A DNA stretch of 64,000 bases, taken from positions 248,001 to 312,000 of the forward strand of contig JADFUC010001326.1 in assembly GCA_019722365.1 (NCBI GenBank), given 5' to 3'. Shown piece by piece: positions 25,801 through 37,314 of the stretch (its first letter is position 1; every line of letters starts with the position of its first letter). The notes below the pieces were generated by a model. It saw only the letters and a program-made list of their open reading frames with translations. It searched no databases and was not told the origin of the DNA. The translations under genes were made by a program, and so were the position numbers. Source of the DNA: Lithospermum erythrorhizon. Lineage: Eukaryota; Streptophyta; Magnoliopsida; Boraginales; Boraginaceae.

Positions 25801-27573
25801 CTTATTTATCAATATGTCAACTTTATGTCCTAATAAGCACCTTCTAACATACCCTATAAAAATAAATCACTGAGCACATATGTTAGATAGTAAATCAATG
25901 TTTAAGTCATCATTAAACAAAAGTGGTGGACACGTAGTCCAACATCTTCTAACCGGCTGGCCTGAGTGAGGACTAGTAAGGCAAGAGATCGCTGCTCAAG
26001 AGAAGAGAAATGCATTTGACGTAAGGAGAGATGTGGGCAGAATCACAGAACCTATGGACTCGAGGATTTGGAGTTATTGACTGGTAAGAAAAGGCCGCCG
26101 GTGTGGAAGCTGCAAGTAATTGCTTCCGAAAATCAAAAGAAAGGGATGTACCCAAGAAAAGTGAGTGAGTCAAGTTACTTCAACTTCACACGTAAGGTAG
26201 CAAGGACAATTTTATTGTTGATGATGTTGAGGAGTCTGAACAGGAAGATGCTACTTATCTTGCTAGGAGAAAATCAAAAGGAAAAATGAAGATCAAATGC
26301 ATGATGTGGATTAGATCAATAATAAAAGAGGATAGTCAAGTGGGATCAAGAGGATGCTCATCGAGGCGTAGAGTTCAATTCGGGCAGAACGGTTAATGGA
26401 ACTCAAGCAGGTGCTAGAAATATTTTCCCGAGAAAATTCTCTCCGGTGCTGCTTTCGCCAAGGCTAATCGTATTTCATAATGGATATTGTCAAGAAGTCG
26501 TGGTCATGGTTATTTCTCGATGAAATCGCCCACACCGCCAAGCATCGCGAGAGAATTCATCCGCAACCTCCTCTCGAAGATATTATTGGGATCCATCCAG
26601 CCTCTATGTTTCATAAAGTGTTACTTTGTAAAAGCCTATTAAATTTTAGTCCGGTTTCATCAACAAAGTTATTACGTGGTACGAATGACGGGTTTATCGA
26701 TCGACCTCGCTCGAACGACATCATCAAGACCTCGATCGGTGGGCGCTGCTGATCGAATGGCCAATCAAAGGACAACCCAAGCGCCCTGCTCTAAGTCCGG
26801 CGACGCCGCGATGCACAAGGTGGCCATTTCCAATCTGGTCCCAACCTCCAACAATACCAATGTTAGTGAAGCTCGCTGGTAACGTCGACGCCACGGATCC
26901 GATCAGAGATGAACTTTGGAAGAGTGATATTTGATCAAATTGTGGATCACTCAAGAACTGGAGCAAAACTGAAGCCCATTGGCTTCGCCTACCGATATGC
27001 GCTTGTCGATTCCCCCAACATCCTCGAGATCTCGAAAAGACGCAGACGTGTCCCGTGGGAGAAGATGCTGCCTCTACTATCACCGACAAACTGACGTCCG
27101 GGAAACGAGTAGTGGACGCGATGTCAAAGATGCCGGACACCGGCCAGATTGAGGGGAGGCCGTTGTCTGGCTGATCAAGGCTTATGAAAAGGAACCCAAA
27201 AATGTCGAGTGGATATTCGCTAAAGCTTTGCCAAAGTGGTCAGCTGAAAGCCAAATTAAGCCTCAGACCACCGCCCTTCCAACTGCCAATGATCCTACCT
27301 TCCGATACCGCATAAGATCCCGACAGACTACTCAATCATGTAATTTGCTTAGTTCGCTTTTATGACAAATGGGGAGCATGCTGCTTTTAACCCTTATTTG
27401 TCCCGGATAATATTTATTTTCACATTGGATATCCTTTCGACCACCGTTGCTAATAGTCAGTCCGACAACTTTTGTGTACTAATGTTTGTTTGTTGATTTG
27501 CTGTTTTAACACTCACAGGTTCGCCGAGGATTGTGTTATCAAGGCGCTGGGACTGGCTGGCGAAAACTTACCC
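22867..27573 (+). pseudogene. Envelope-like region of the Copia element, split by an insert
   Basis: A possible start is the ATG at 23137 ('MVKTRGG'), after a CT/CA-rich leader, with a stop ten codons later. 'DEVVIVSS' ends the first half near 23850. After an insert, the second half carries 'DATYLARRKSKGK' (about 26230-26290) and, at 26909-27034, 'MNFGRVIFDQIVDH' with 'GAKLKPIGFAYRYALV'. From memory, that last stretch resembles the plant 'putative plant transposon protein' domain found in envelope-like frames of SIRE-type elements. The position between pol and the polypurine tract agrees. Stops and frameshifts are frequent. The domain name should be confirmed by profile search. Confidence 0.6.
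23869..25944. mobile_element. Unclassified insert of about 2.1 kb in the envelope-like region, possibly a solo LTR
   Basis: AT-rich DNA of different character starts at 'tgacgccctgggaggggg' and runs to 'gtagtccaaca', so it has TG...CA ends. Envelope-like coding remnants flank it on both sides. No transposase or pol motifs were found inside. A solo LTR or a non-autonomous element are the leading options. No target-site duplication was recognised. Confidence 0.35.
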
Positions 27574-27587
27574 AAAGTGGGGGAGTT
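27574..27587 (+). other. Polypurine tract of the outer Copia element
   Basis: 'aaagtgggggagtt' lies directly before the TG that starts the 3' LTR. This is the expected place and composition for plus-strand priming. Confidence 0.7.
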
Positions 27588-28415
27588 TGACGCCAGAATA
27601 GTTGGATCAAATTTTTCCGAAGATCGTGTTGTCATAACAATTGGGTATACAAACAACGTTACCATGTATTATCTATAACCAAGTGTCAAACAAAGAAGTG
27701 GGTTTAATGTCTCGCTCAAGATGTATCGATTTTGTAGACATGCAAGGTATAAAAGTTAATAAAGTATATGAAGATCTCGAAAAGATATTCCTCAAGATCA
27801 AGCTTGTTTTTAATAAAGCAAGCATCAAGTCACATTAGACTCGCCTACTATGGAAGGCGGTGGATCTCAATCAAAGACCTTACCATATCAAGATCGAACT
27901 CTACAAAGCACCTACACTATATAAAGGCGTTGATTTCCAAGAACGTTAATTAATCGAAATAATTTTATTACAACAAAGCATTTTGCATCGATGTAGACAA
28001 AGTTTTATTTATATTTAGTGTAGGTCATCAAGTACAAGAAGTTTCTAATCTTCTAACTAATGTACGATCGTTATAATAATCTGCTGTAATAATCATCGGC
28101 AGAGCGCTGACAGCTTTGGTAGCTTTTAAGATAGTGCATCCTGGGCCTGTAAACCAGATTGAATGTTAGTAAGTGGCCAGTAACGCGGAAAGATTCACAG
28201 TAGCACTTACCAGGATTACTTCCAATAGTGGAAGTTCTCCCTATTGCCTCGCATCGAAGCCAAGAACTCCTAAGACCGAACCGGTTACCAATCTCAAGCT
28301 TATTTACTTTTATAAATTGTTATTTATTTATTGTATTTTCGCTTAATCATGGGTGATCGTTTGGCTGACCGCTTGGCTGAAAACTCGATCATTGCTAGAC
28401 AAGTTCACTTTTTCA
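27588..28415 (+). repeat. 3' LTR of the outer Copia element
   Basis: It is homologous to 7989-8832 and of similar length (828 against 844 bp). Both copies are colinear up to 'ctttttca'. Confidence 0.75.
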
Positions 28416-28888
28416 AAGTGTTTCATTTCGATCATACGATAAAATTATACTCCGTCTAGGTGACATAACATTCTTGGCATTTTATGCAGGAAAAATAAAC
28501 TACAAACCCTACTAATAAATAATAATATTCCTCATATACCCATAATTGCAAAAAAGTTTACACAGTGCTTTGTTTTATTCTTGGATATTTTCTACCAAGC
28601 AGAATATATAGGAATGTGATATTATCATTTATTTATTTACTTGTTATCAACAACTTTTATATGATTTTGAATAATGTAGGCATGTAATAGCAATCTAAGA
28701 AGGGTAATGAAAACATGAAATGAAGGAAGCTGGCAGAAAATTAATCTAATAAAAAGGATCGAGACTGTTTATTGTTTGACTTGCAACTCAGTTAAGTTCT
28801 TATTCCATTCATCAATCAATGCTTTAAAAGGTCTTTTGTTAGCTTCCATATTGGCAAATACTTTGAACAGTACCACTACTATTATTAA
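28416..28888. other. Spacer between two Copia elements
   Basis: AT-rich, with no recognised gene or repeat end. Confidence 0.4.
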
Positions 28889-29209
28889 TGTTATAACATA
28901 TACGAATCTTAATTATGACTACGTAAAAATCAAGTGGATAAAAAGAAATAATACTATATTTAATCTTTTATTATCTCAACGACGTTACAGGACAAACTAC
29001 CTTTGGTAACTAATAAAGAATTTCACTATAAATTGGTAAGTTAAACAAATTACAAGATTTAACCGAATAATAAGAATGCCACAAGAAATTTCCTACAAAC
29101 TCAAAGCTTATTCGCAGACATTAAATAACCTACGTACATATGCCATATATATGGGTAAGACACTGTAACAAATATTCTAGTCTTCCAAAGATTCACGCCA
29201 TTTTCAACA
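28889..29209 (-). repeat. 3' LTR of the compact Copia element (minus orientation)
   Basis: It is colinear with 31035-31355, sharing 'ttacaagattta', 'gccatatatat' and 'tagtcttcc'. It is also 321 bp long. Confidence 0.88.
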
Positions 29210-29221
29210 AATCTCCAATTG
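29210..29221 (-). other. Polypurine tract of the compact Copia element
   Basis: On the minus strand, 'aattggagattt' precedes the LTR start 'tgttgaaaa'. It closely resembles the usual Copia 'gtgggagatt' tract. Confidence 0.65.
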
Positions 29222-31019
29222 AAATAACTCTTCACAGATAACGTAAAACTAAAACCTCCCGTGTCACACCGACGCACTGCTAATTGCATATGCTTAGATA
29301 TCGAACCGTATGTACCAAATACGCCAGATGTACAAGATACCAATGTACCGTGAGTATACCAGACGCTGTAAGTACTCAAATGTGTCCAGATAAACACCTG
29401 TAAGAGATACAGAATGCTAAGCTGCACCTCCACCTCACATATTTCCCCTCACCGCCGCTGTACAACTAAATGAGCAAGTTCAAACGCCGCTGAACCTTGT
29501 CCTCAAGTGAAACCCTTTTCACCATCCGTCGATATCCTTAAAGTTAACCATATCAACACCACACGAAGACCAAAACGTAACTCATGAATACTCAAAAGAC
29601 GCTCCGCTTTCTATCCAACTAGAGCGAACACATCCAATGCATCACCCTCCCTCAGACGCTACTTTAAGAAACAACGAATCTTGGCGAGTAATCGAGCTAC
29701 CGCATAACCAACAACAATTGTCCAACTCGTCCTCATAGTCGCATCACATATTAAGTACTCAACCATAACTCGTAGTGACATCCACGAAAGTTACCCGATG
29801 CTCCATGAAATCCTCGGCCATCAAGTATAACGTCACAAAAGCGATCGGCAGTTGCCCTCTCCAACTCCACCACCGACTGCACTAGTCTGCTCCACCTATT
29901 TCCTAACACCAAAACAAAGCCGAATTTAAAAATACAAAACAACGCCATACCTTGTATCCAATACAAAGTTCCACGCCCACACCACTCAGAAGTACATCCG
30001 AACCTATAAATAGACAACAACCCTTCACCTTCTTCTCAGAAGCTGAAACTCTCATCTTGTCCAAACGACTCAAAGATAACAGATTCCTCGTCAAGTGAAA
30101 CACATGTCTAACCTCGCTCAATGTACAACCTCCACCATCATGTGTCCTACTCCTACCCGAGTCAATCCCAACCATCTTGTAGACCGAAAAACACTAAAGA
30201 AGCAAAACACAACGTTATTCGCCAACTTACCTACGCCACAAAGATCACTCCTTCCTAGATTAATACACGGTACTGGCTCAGAATCCGTAGACCACATCGG
30301 TATCGTGATGCGATTCTCAAAGAATCAAAGCCATGTCCTCTCGAATGCATAACACCTGGCCGGCAATGGCGCGGCACCACCGAGACCTCTACTACAATAA
30401 GCAGTAACCAGCCGCACTTCAACAACTGGACCAGAGTACTGTAAACTCACCACCACAACTAATACGCGAAATCCCCTCAAGCATGGCGCGCATCTCACTT
30501 CTTCCGTAGACAAAAAGTTAATCTTTACCATTTGTCATGTACTCCTAAAGTTCTCATAGCGACATGTAAAAGTGGGCTAACAAAATCGAAGGTGATCTTC
30601 ATCCTCAATCTTAATATCTATATTATGCAAATCAAGTAATATTCTATTAAGACGATCTGAAGTGGTTTTAAGACGTACCTTCCCGCATTCTTAGCTCCAA
30701 ATAGACGTTACTTTAACAACAACTTATTGGTCAAATTCTTCGTCATATACGTATTTCTAAGCTGAAAGCCACACCGGCAAAGAAGATCGTCCTCCGAAAC
30801 TTCGCGGATAACCTCATCATCCAAATGGTAATCAACGCCGAAACAGGCTCTCCTCTGGGACGAGCCATGTTATTCCTGGTGAATCGAGCCTGTAGTCCCT
30901 TTTCATTTCGCACGCCTCGCTTTGATTTTCCAGAGACCAAATCAAGCTTTCTCCTCAAGGGAATCCCTAATTTTAATACATTCACCACTCTCATCTTCTT
31001 TCGCAGATCTCAAATCCAG
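29222..31019 (-). pseudogene. Copia gag / pre-integrase remnant
   Basis: On the minus strand the gag signature 'LDDEVIREVSEDD' followed by 'YMTKNLTNK' reads from about 30820 to 30722. The pre-integrase motif 'RTHDGGGCTLSEVRHV' followed by 'LTRNLLSLSRLD' lies at about 30150-30060. Other frames toward 29210 are not confidently assignable. A reverse transcriptase 'YVDD' core was not found. Frames are broken. Confidence 0.75.
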
Positions 31020-31031
31020 TTTCTAATATCA
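31020..31031 (-). other. Primer-binding site of the compact Copia element
   Basis: The minus strand reads 'tgatattagaaa', matching 9 of 12 bases of the tRNA-iMet site TGGTATCAGAGC. All three mismatches are in its G/C positions. It is 3 bp from the right LTR. Confidence 0.6.
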
Positions 31032-31034
31032 ATT

Positions 31035-31355
31035 TGTTATAAATCGTATAAAAATCTAGATCACATAATTACGTAAAGTCAGCGATGCAGTGAAATAACA
31101 TCAAATACTTACAGATCCCTAACGACGTTATGTGACTAATCCACTCAGTAACCCCTTAAATTTTACTATAACTTTGGTAATAAACATATTACAAGATTTA
31201 ACTCGAAATAATAAGCATCTACCAAGAAATTTTACAAAGTTCTCAGTTATTCTAAGATGCGAATAACTTATATACATACGCCATATATATAGGGTATGAC
31301 ACTAAAACAAATATTATAGTCTTCCGATATAGAAATATTCACGTTATTTTCAACA
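31035..31355 (-). repeat. 5' LTR of the compact Copia element (minus orientation)
   Basis: It is 321 bp, homologous to 28889-29209, and followed by the ATTAA duplication at 31356-31360. Confidence 0.88.
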
Positions 31356-31640
31356 ATTAATCATTTAAAAAACTCCATTAATAGCTGCCTTAATTATATG
31401 GGATATCTACTACTCCGTATTTAAGAGTGCTAATCAATAGGGACTGGGCAGGACCTTGACCTACACAGTAAACAGTTGTCTTTAGGCTATAACACGGATT
31501 AATGAAATTGAGATTAAAATATTACTATAGAAATAGAGTCGAGTCGAGTCAATATTTTATTTTTTCCACTAACAACATGACAGTGTTACAAATTAAATAT
31601 GATAGCAAATTTTAATTTAAAGATTAGAGTCTAATTTTAT

Positions 31641-32105
31641 AATCCCTTCAATCCATTTTAATTGACTTTCTCACATATGGCATAAATTGATATTCACTAC
31701 TCTTTAATTATATTATTAAAAATTAAAATCAATACTCCCTCCAATCCATTTTAATTAACTTTCTCACATCGGTAAATCTTTAATCTTCAATTACTTTTAA
31801 TTATATTACTAAAAAATTTAAAAATTAATATTATGAAAGTACGTATTTTAAAAGACATCTAATCTAATTTATACAAATTTGTTTTTAATAAGAATAGCTA
31901 ATAATTGACACAAAGCTCAATTTCAAAAATAAAACAACAATTAAAGTGGATTGGAGGGAGTATTATGAAAGTATTTTAAAAGACGAACCCAATTATGTAA
32001 ATTTAATACTCCGTATTTTTTAGAATAATAAATAATTAATAATTGATGGTCAAAGTTTAATTTTAAAAAAATCGAACGATAATTAAAGTGGATTGGAGGA
32101 AGTAA
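31641..32105. mobile_element. Stowaway-like MITE (outer copy, interrupted)
   Basis: The left end 'aatcccttcaatccatttta' and the right end, read inversely as 'cttcctccaatccacttta', form terminal inverted repeats. Removing the inner MITE (31733-31962) leaves about 235 bp that aligns with the inner copy, so both belong to one family. Confidence 0.75.
31733..31962. mobile_element. Stowaway-like MITE (inner copy)
   Basis: Perfect 'tactccctccaatcca' ends face each other in inverted orientation (right end 'tggattggagggagta'). They are bounded by TA dinucleotides, as expected for Stowaway elements. The length is 230 bp and there is no coding capacity. Confidence 0.82.
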
Positions 32106-33700
32106 TACTTAATAAATAAGTTTCCTTGAACCATAAATAGAATTAATGTTGGACTTGAGCTTAGTAGTGGTTGAAATGTGGCTTTCCATTGGTAAAGCTT
32201 ATAGGGGGAATTGAGTCGATTGAGTCGCATCATTCTTGATTCTACTGAAAAAATTAGCGTATGCATAATGTGATCATTAGAAATTCATAAAAAGAAAAAG
32301 AAAATTACTCATATTGAGCTTCGTTCTCAGCTACTAGTGTATCTAATTTTTTGCATTTGTTCAACTTAACAAATTTATTGAGTTGGTTATTTTTATTTGA
32401 CAAATAATCCCTCTATCTATAAATACAGTCAAGTTAAATTTTCCATTGTCAATTAATGAATTTTATGATCTTGATTAATACATACAATATAAATTTGAAT
32501 CAAAATTATTATGTTTGACATTTTATATAGAATGAAGCAAATATCAATATTAAGGACATCAATCATTTAGATTATAAATTATAATCTATGTTGAAATTTT
32601 CTTTGTGAAAGATGCATGTGGCTTTTTATATATATATATCAAATGAGAGGAATTAGAAATTACATTTAAACTAAGTAATTAAATTGGCTCGTCATTACTG
32701 CACTAACTTCACGTATCCGCTAAAAACCATTGAAATGCACAATAAACCCACAAAAACGTAAAATTAACCTTCTAAGATAACCAAACCCCGCAAACAATAA
32801 ATTAATCTTCTTATCGTAGACTTTCGAATAAAAAAGTCATTCAAAAGATTGCTAATCTAAATTTTGGTATGTATGTGGCTTGATAAATAAGAATATATGT
32901 ATGATAGTCAACCAATTGCTAATATTGTACATTCTAAAGAAATAGGTCTTTTTCTTTTACTATTTCTTCTACATCTTGATCAATTTGAGCTAAATGTCAT
33001 TTTCTAAACTTGTTCAATATACTTATTTTAGGTTAGTAATGTGATTAATTCATTATTTTTTCCTAGTACTCCTTATTTATTTGTAACTTATTCATTTTCA
33101 TTTTTCCACTCCTTATTTATTTGTCACTTATTCCTTTTCATTTTTCCCTAGTACTCATTGCACATTTAAATTACCCTATGATGAAAGTGATAAATTTCTC
33201 AAATTTTATGCTTCTCTTTCACTGAATGTAAAGTACTAAAGCATCACCATTCACCATTGACAAGTAACAACTTCATATGATTAATTTGCTTATTTTGGAT
33301 ACTATTCTATTCAATTTAAATCGATTGCGAAAATCGATTGACGTTTTCGCATGACGAAATAAAAACTTTTCGCCATCACTAATTCTTAAAACTATAATTT
33401 TATAAATTATATTTAAAATACGAATATAATTATATAATTTTATATTATTGATGTTCAAAGCTCTAACTCGAAAACTTTAATCATTTTTGGATTGGTTGGA
33501 GTATAACCCCATTGTCACTATTACACATTGCTTCACAGAATTCCATGTGCATTTTTTGGTATATTTCTGTGAAAGTCTCTGACCCATTACCTTAAACTTC
33601 AAAACAAGTCTTGTCAACATATTTTCTTATTTTTGGGCCACTTTTGATTATTTTTAGATTCCATTTTATTCAAGAAAGTTGAAAAATAACATGGAATGAA
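32106..33700. other. AT-rich spacer upstream of the receptor-like kinase
   Basis: No supported gene. A direct tandem duplication of about 50 bp ('ctccttatttatttgt' then 'acttatt' and 'ttttcatttttcc') occupies about 33068-33167. The rest is low-complexity AT-rich DNA that probably contains distal promoter sequence of the kinase gene. Confidence 0.45.
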
Positions 33701-33779
33701 ATAAAGTTTGAGTCTTGGTAATAATGGGTTTGATCTGTAAGAATATTTTGGTATTATTGCTATTACATTGTAGCTTTAG

Positions 33780-34540
33780 GACAAGGGATCTTGGATCAAG
33801 TGTAAACTTCATTGTCTGAAGCAGGATCCAGCCTCCAGGCAGGACACTTTCACACTTTCATTGTTTGAAGAAGGGGGTTGAGAAAAGCTATTATTTTGGA
33901 GAAAAAAGTGGTAAAGTTCTGATCTTTGATGTACATTGATATTGGTTGACTGTTATTTAACTGTAATTCTTAGCGCTTTGAATATTTTTTTTTATAGTAA
34001 GTTTCATTTTTATTTGTTAAAGTATTTAATCATTCATGGCATTACAGTTTTTGGTTCTTTGTATATTATTTAGTTCTGATTGTTTTGATCTTCATTTGAA
34101 AAGAAGGATTTTTTTTAATGTTAAGTGATTGAGCATTTATGTATTCATAACTACATTAACATTAACTTGACCCAATGCCTTTGAAAAGGTTACGCCTAAG
34201 CGTGGCGGTGGTGGTGGGGTGGGGGGTTCCGGATATTACGCAACCTTATCCGTGATAACACGTGATAACAAGGATGTTATTTCCAAATTGACAATGGAGT
34301 GCTAACTTTATACTACTTCACAAGGATGTTGTTTCCGAATTGACTCGACAGTAGAGTGCTAACTTTATACTACTTTACAGAAGATAGGAAGTATAAGTAG
34401 TGTAATAAGAAATGAACCATCTTTTGTTGTCTGGTGTAGAATTATAGATGGACAATGTTCAAGAGTTGAGCTTATGAATTAACATGGTGAGTCTACTTTC
34501 TTCTGTATCACACTCTTTCAGGAATTTAAATTGGGCGTAA
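33780..34540 (+). promoter_or_regulatory. Probable 5' UTR with intron of the receptor-like kinase
   Basis: The ATG at 34541 is preceded by a likely splice acceptor 'cactctttcag' (ending near 34521), which suggests an intron in the 5' UTR. The leader exon may lie around 33780-33950. This is inferred from splice signals only, and the transcription start cannot be placed. Confidence 0.4.
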
Positions 34541-37314
34541 ATGGCATCTGATGTTAGTTTTGAATTGAATAAGAGAACAAATCTCCTTAATTTAAAGGTG
34601 TGGGTTCTGATTGCAATTTTCCTTGGCATATTCACTGTACTGGTTCTTCTTCTCCTGACATTTTGTATGCGGCGTAAAAAATCAAGAAAGGCCAATGAGA
34701 ACCCTTCAGTTATTCAAATTCCATCGATATCCATAGAAATTAAGGAGATAAAAGTTGATCAGTGTTCGCGAAATCATCATGTTCAGCATGAAAATTATTT
34801 CCTTCCTGTAAAGGAGAATTTGAGTGACAGAGACTCGGACAAGCTTTTGACACATCTCAATAATGAAAAGAACAAGTACATTGATATCCATAGTCAATCG
34901 GATTTGTTTACCGATTTGGAGAAGGAAATTGTCGCCATGGATTCAGGAGAGAAAGGGGCTGGTCGCCAAGTGCATCACGCTTCTCATGCCATGGCTTCTT
35001 CATCAATTCTTTCCGGTCTGCCCGAGTTCTCACATCTTGGTTGGGGACATTGGTTTACACTGAGAGACCTTGAAATTGCAACGAACAGGTTTTCAAAGGA
35101 GAATGTCATTGGTGAGGGTGGCTATGGAATTGTTTATAGTGGGAAACTTGTCAATGGATCTCTTGTTGCTGTTAAAAGACTTCTTAATAATTTGTGAGCC
35201 TGCAAATACATGTTGTACTTGTTCCCTTGTTATTTTCTATTATCAGATGGTATAGTCAGTCATGTTATGTCTTTAATCTTATCATGGGCAGAGGACAAGC
35301 AGAGAAAGAATTCAGGGTGGAAGTTGAGGCTATTGGTCATGTCCGACACAAAAATTTGGTTCGGCTACTAGGTTACTGTATTGAAGGAACTCAAAGGTGG
35401 ATAGTGTATAGAATGGAATTATTATGGATAGTGTATCATGAACAATGCTGATACGTCTATTTTATGATTAAACCTTATCCCCTCTGCGCTTCTTTTCAAG
35501 CTATCTGTCATAGTGAATAGGACATGATTTTTTTTGTTTAATTTAGGTTATTGGTGTATGAGTACGTCAACAATGGGAATCTAGAGCAATGGCTTCATGG
35601 AGCTATGCGACATCATGGGTACCTTACTTGGGAGGCTCGTATAAAGATCCTTCTTGGGACTGCAAAGGCGTGAGCATTCAGTACTTCAAATATCTTTGTG
35701 AATTAATTTCAGTTGAATTCATTGCTAATCAATGTATTCTCCTTGCAGTCTTGCATATCTGCACGAAGCAATAGAACCAAAAGTTGTTCACCGTGACATT
35801 AAGTCCAGCAATATACTGATCGATGATGATTTCAATGCAAAGATTTCTGACTTTGGTCTGGCCAAGTTGCTGGGAGCTGGGAAGAGTCATATTACAACCA
35901 GAGTCATGGGTACTTTTGGGTGAGTTTATAAAAAAGCTGTCTTGAGAGTTGAGACTTTATCTGTTTCATATATGTCTTATTTTTGTGAGCTGAAATTCCG
36001 AAGCTGGTCAACTATGCTTTTTATTGGTGCAACCAACTTTTCATGCTTCAACATTTTCATGTCTTTGCAGGTATGTAGCTCCTGAATATGCAAACAGTGG
36101 TCTACTAAATGAGAAAAGTGATGTATATAGTTTTGGTGTTTTGCTCTTAGAAGCTATTACTGGAAGAGATCCAGTAGATTATAGTCGTCCTGCACCCGAG
36201 GTAACCTTCCAACATCTTTGAGCCTGACTCTTAAATCTTGAGTAATTGCCATTCTATAGATTGTTTTCTCTTCTGTTGGTACTTGATACACTGCTATACC
36301 TCGGGATTTTAGGCTTGCCATCTCTGAAACAGGCTTGTTATAAGTACTTGATGTTAAGTGATTACAGTGCTGTTTATAAGTTTCAAGTAGATACCTGTTA
36401 GTAATGAAATTAGAAAAGAAAATAGAATGAAGATACTGCATTGATGGGTTAATTAAGGAGGTGTATATATTTCCTCAAATTAGGATATATTAGTAGATAA
36501 GTGTACGGAAAAGTTTCATTGTAGGTAACCAACTATATTGTTACATATTAATATGTAAGCAATATGAAGTGTTGTTGGGGGCGTGCTCTCAGTATGATAT
36601 TTTCTTTTTTTCATTCAACAAACAACAAAGAAGTATTTTTCTCGACGAGGAAAGGAAACATATGGTTTGGCCACGGTGCCTAATCATAAGCTTAGGCGGT
36701 GCCTGGAAGAAATTTATGCACAGAAATTGTATGGAGCTTTGACTCAGCCCATGGATCCGCTTTAGGTGGTTGGTAGCATAAATGTATTACCAGTTCAATT
36801 CTGATGTAGCTTTTCTATCAGGTTAATCTTGTGGACTGGCTCAAAATGATGGTTGGTAGCAAACGTGCAGAAGAAGTAGTCGACCCTTTGATAGGGAGTC
36901 GTCCATCTACAGCTGCCCTTAAAAAAGCCCTGTTGACTGCTTTGAGATGTGTCGATCCAGATTCTGTCAAGAGGCCAAATATGAGTCAAGTTGTTCGCAT
37001 GTTTGAATCGGGGGAATATCCAATACCTAGAGAGGTTTGATTATTGAAAACTTCACTATTTCAGATTCTTAGAGTTTCAGCTCGACCATTACTACTAGTA
37101 TTAAGCTCGCGGTTCTTCTGCTGTTTGAGAGTATGCCATAGTTTTGATATGCAGTGTAGTTGCAAAATATATTCCTCTCACCTCCCTGTCTGGCTTCACT
37201 ATACAGGGCCGAAGGCGGAGGAAGACTCAGGAAGGTACCTCAGAAAGGGAGTCTAGAAAAGAAAGTTCAGACACTGAGAAGAGCGATATAGCAATGCTGA
37301 AGTCTAGCAAGTAA
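34541..37314 (+). CDS. Membrane receptor-like Ser/Thr protein kinase (At2g42960/At3g59110-type RLK)
   Basis: A 500-aa kinase with a very short extracellular N-terminus, a transmembrane helix (about residues 20-43), a basic stop-transfer stretch, a linker of about 130 residues and a cytoplasmic kinase domain. Coding exons: 34541-35193, 35292-35396, 35547-35669, 35749-35919, 36071-36200, 36822-37034 and 37207-37314. All junctions are GT-AG and in frame. Visible kinase motifs: P-loop 'GEGGYGIV' (191-198), ATP lysine in 'VAVKR' (212), 'HRDIKSSN' (308-315), 'DFG' (328-330) and 'APE' (354-356). All catalytic residues are present, so it should be active. The C-terminus has the family's basic 'PREGRRRRK' followed by a Ser/Glu-rich tail. 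The ligand is unknown. Members are related to proline-rich extensin-like receptor kinases but lack the Pro-rich ectodomain. Confidence 0.93.

Larger units (their letters stand above)
7989..28415 (+). mobile_element. Ty1/Copia retrotransposon with envelope-like region (SIRE/Maximus-like), disrupted by nested insertions
   Basis: The element is bounded by homologous direct repeats (LTRs) at about 7989-8832 and 27588-28415. In order, the interior holds a degenerate primer-binding site (8863-8874), gag/pol remnants with Copia integrase, reverse transcriptase and RNase H motifs up to 13297, a nested Gypsy element (13298-22866), an envelope-like region (about 23137-27100) and a polypurine tract (27574-27587). 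An envelope-like frame after pol is the hallmark of SIRE/Maximus-type Copia elements (family knowledge). No clean target-site duplication was found, and all frames carry stops or shifts. Removing the inserts would leave roughly 9 kb, a plausible full length. Confidence 0.75.
28889..31355 (-). mobile_element. Compact Copia deletion derivative with intact boundaries
   Basis: Two LTRs of exactly 321 bp (28889-29209 and 31035-31355) start TGTTATA and end CAACA on the plus strand. A matching 5-bp target-site duplication ATTAA flanks them (28884-28888 and 31356-31360). On the minus strand, a primer-binding site lies beside the right LTR and a polypurine tract beside the left LTR. The interior is only about 1.8 kb and keeps gag and pre-integrase remnants, but I see no reverse transcriptase core. 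It is therefore a non-autonomous or internally deleted Copia element. Confidence 0.88.

Noticed and set aside
26724..27140. Minus-strand 138-codon frame
   Set aside because: Antisense to the envelope-like region, whose plus-strand motifs are recognisable; a shadow frame.
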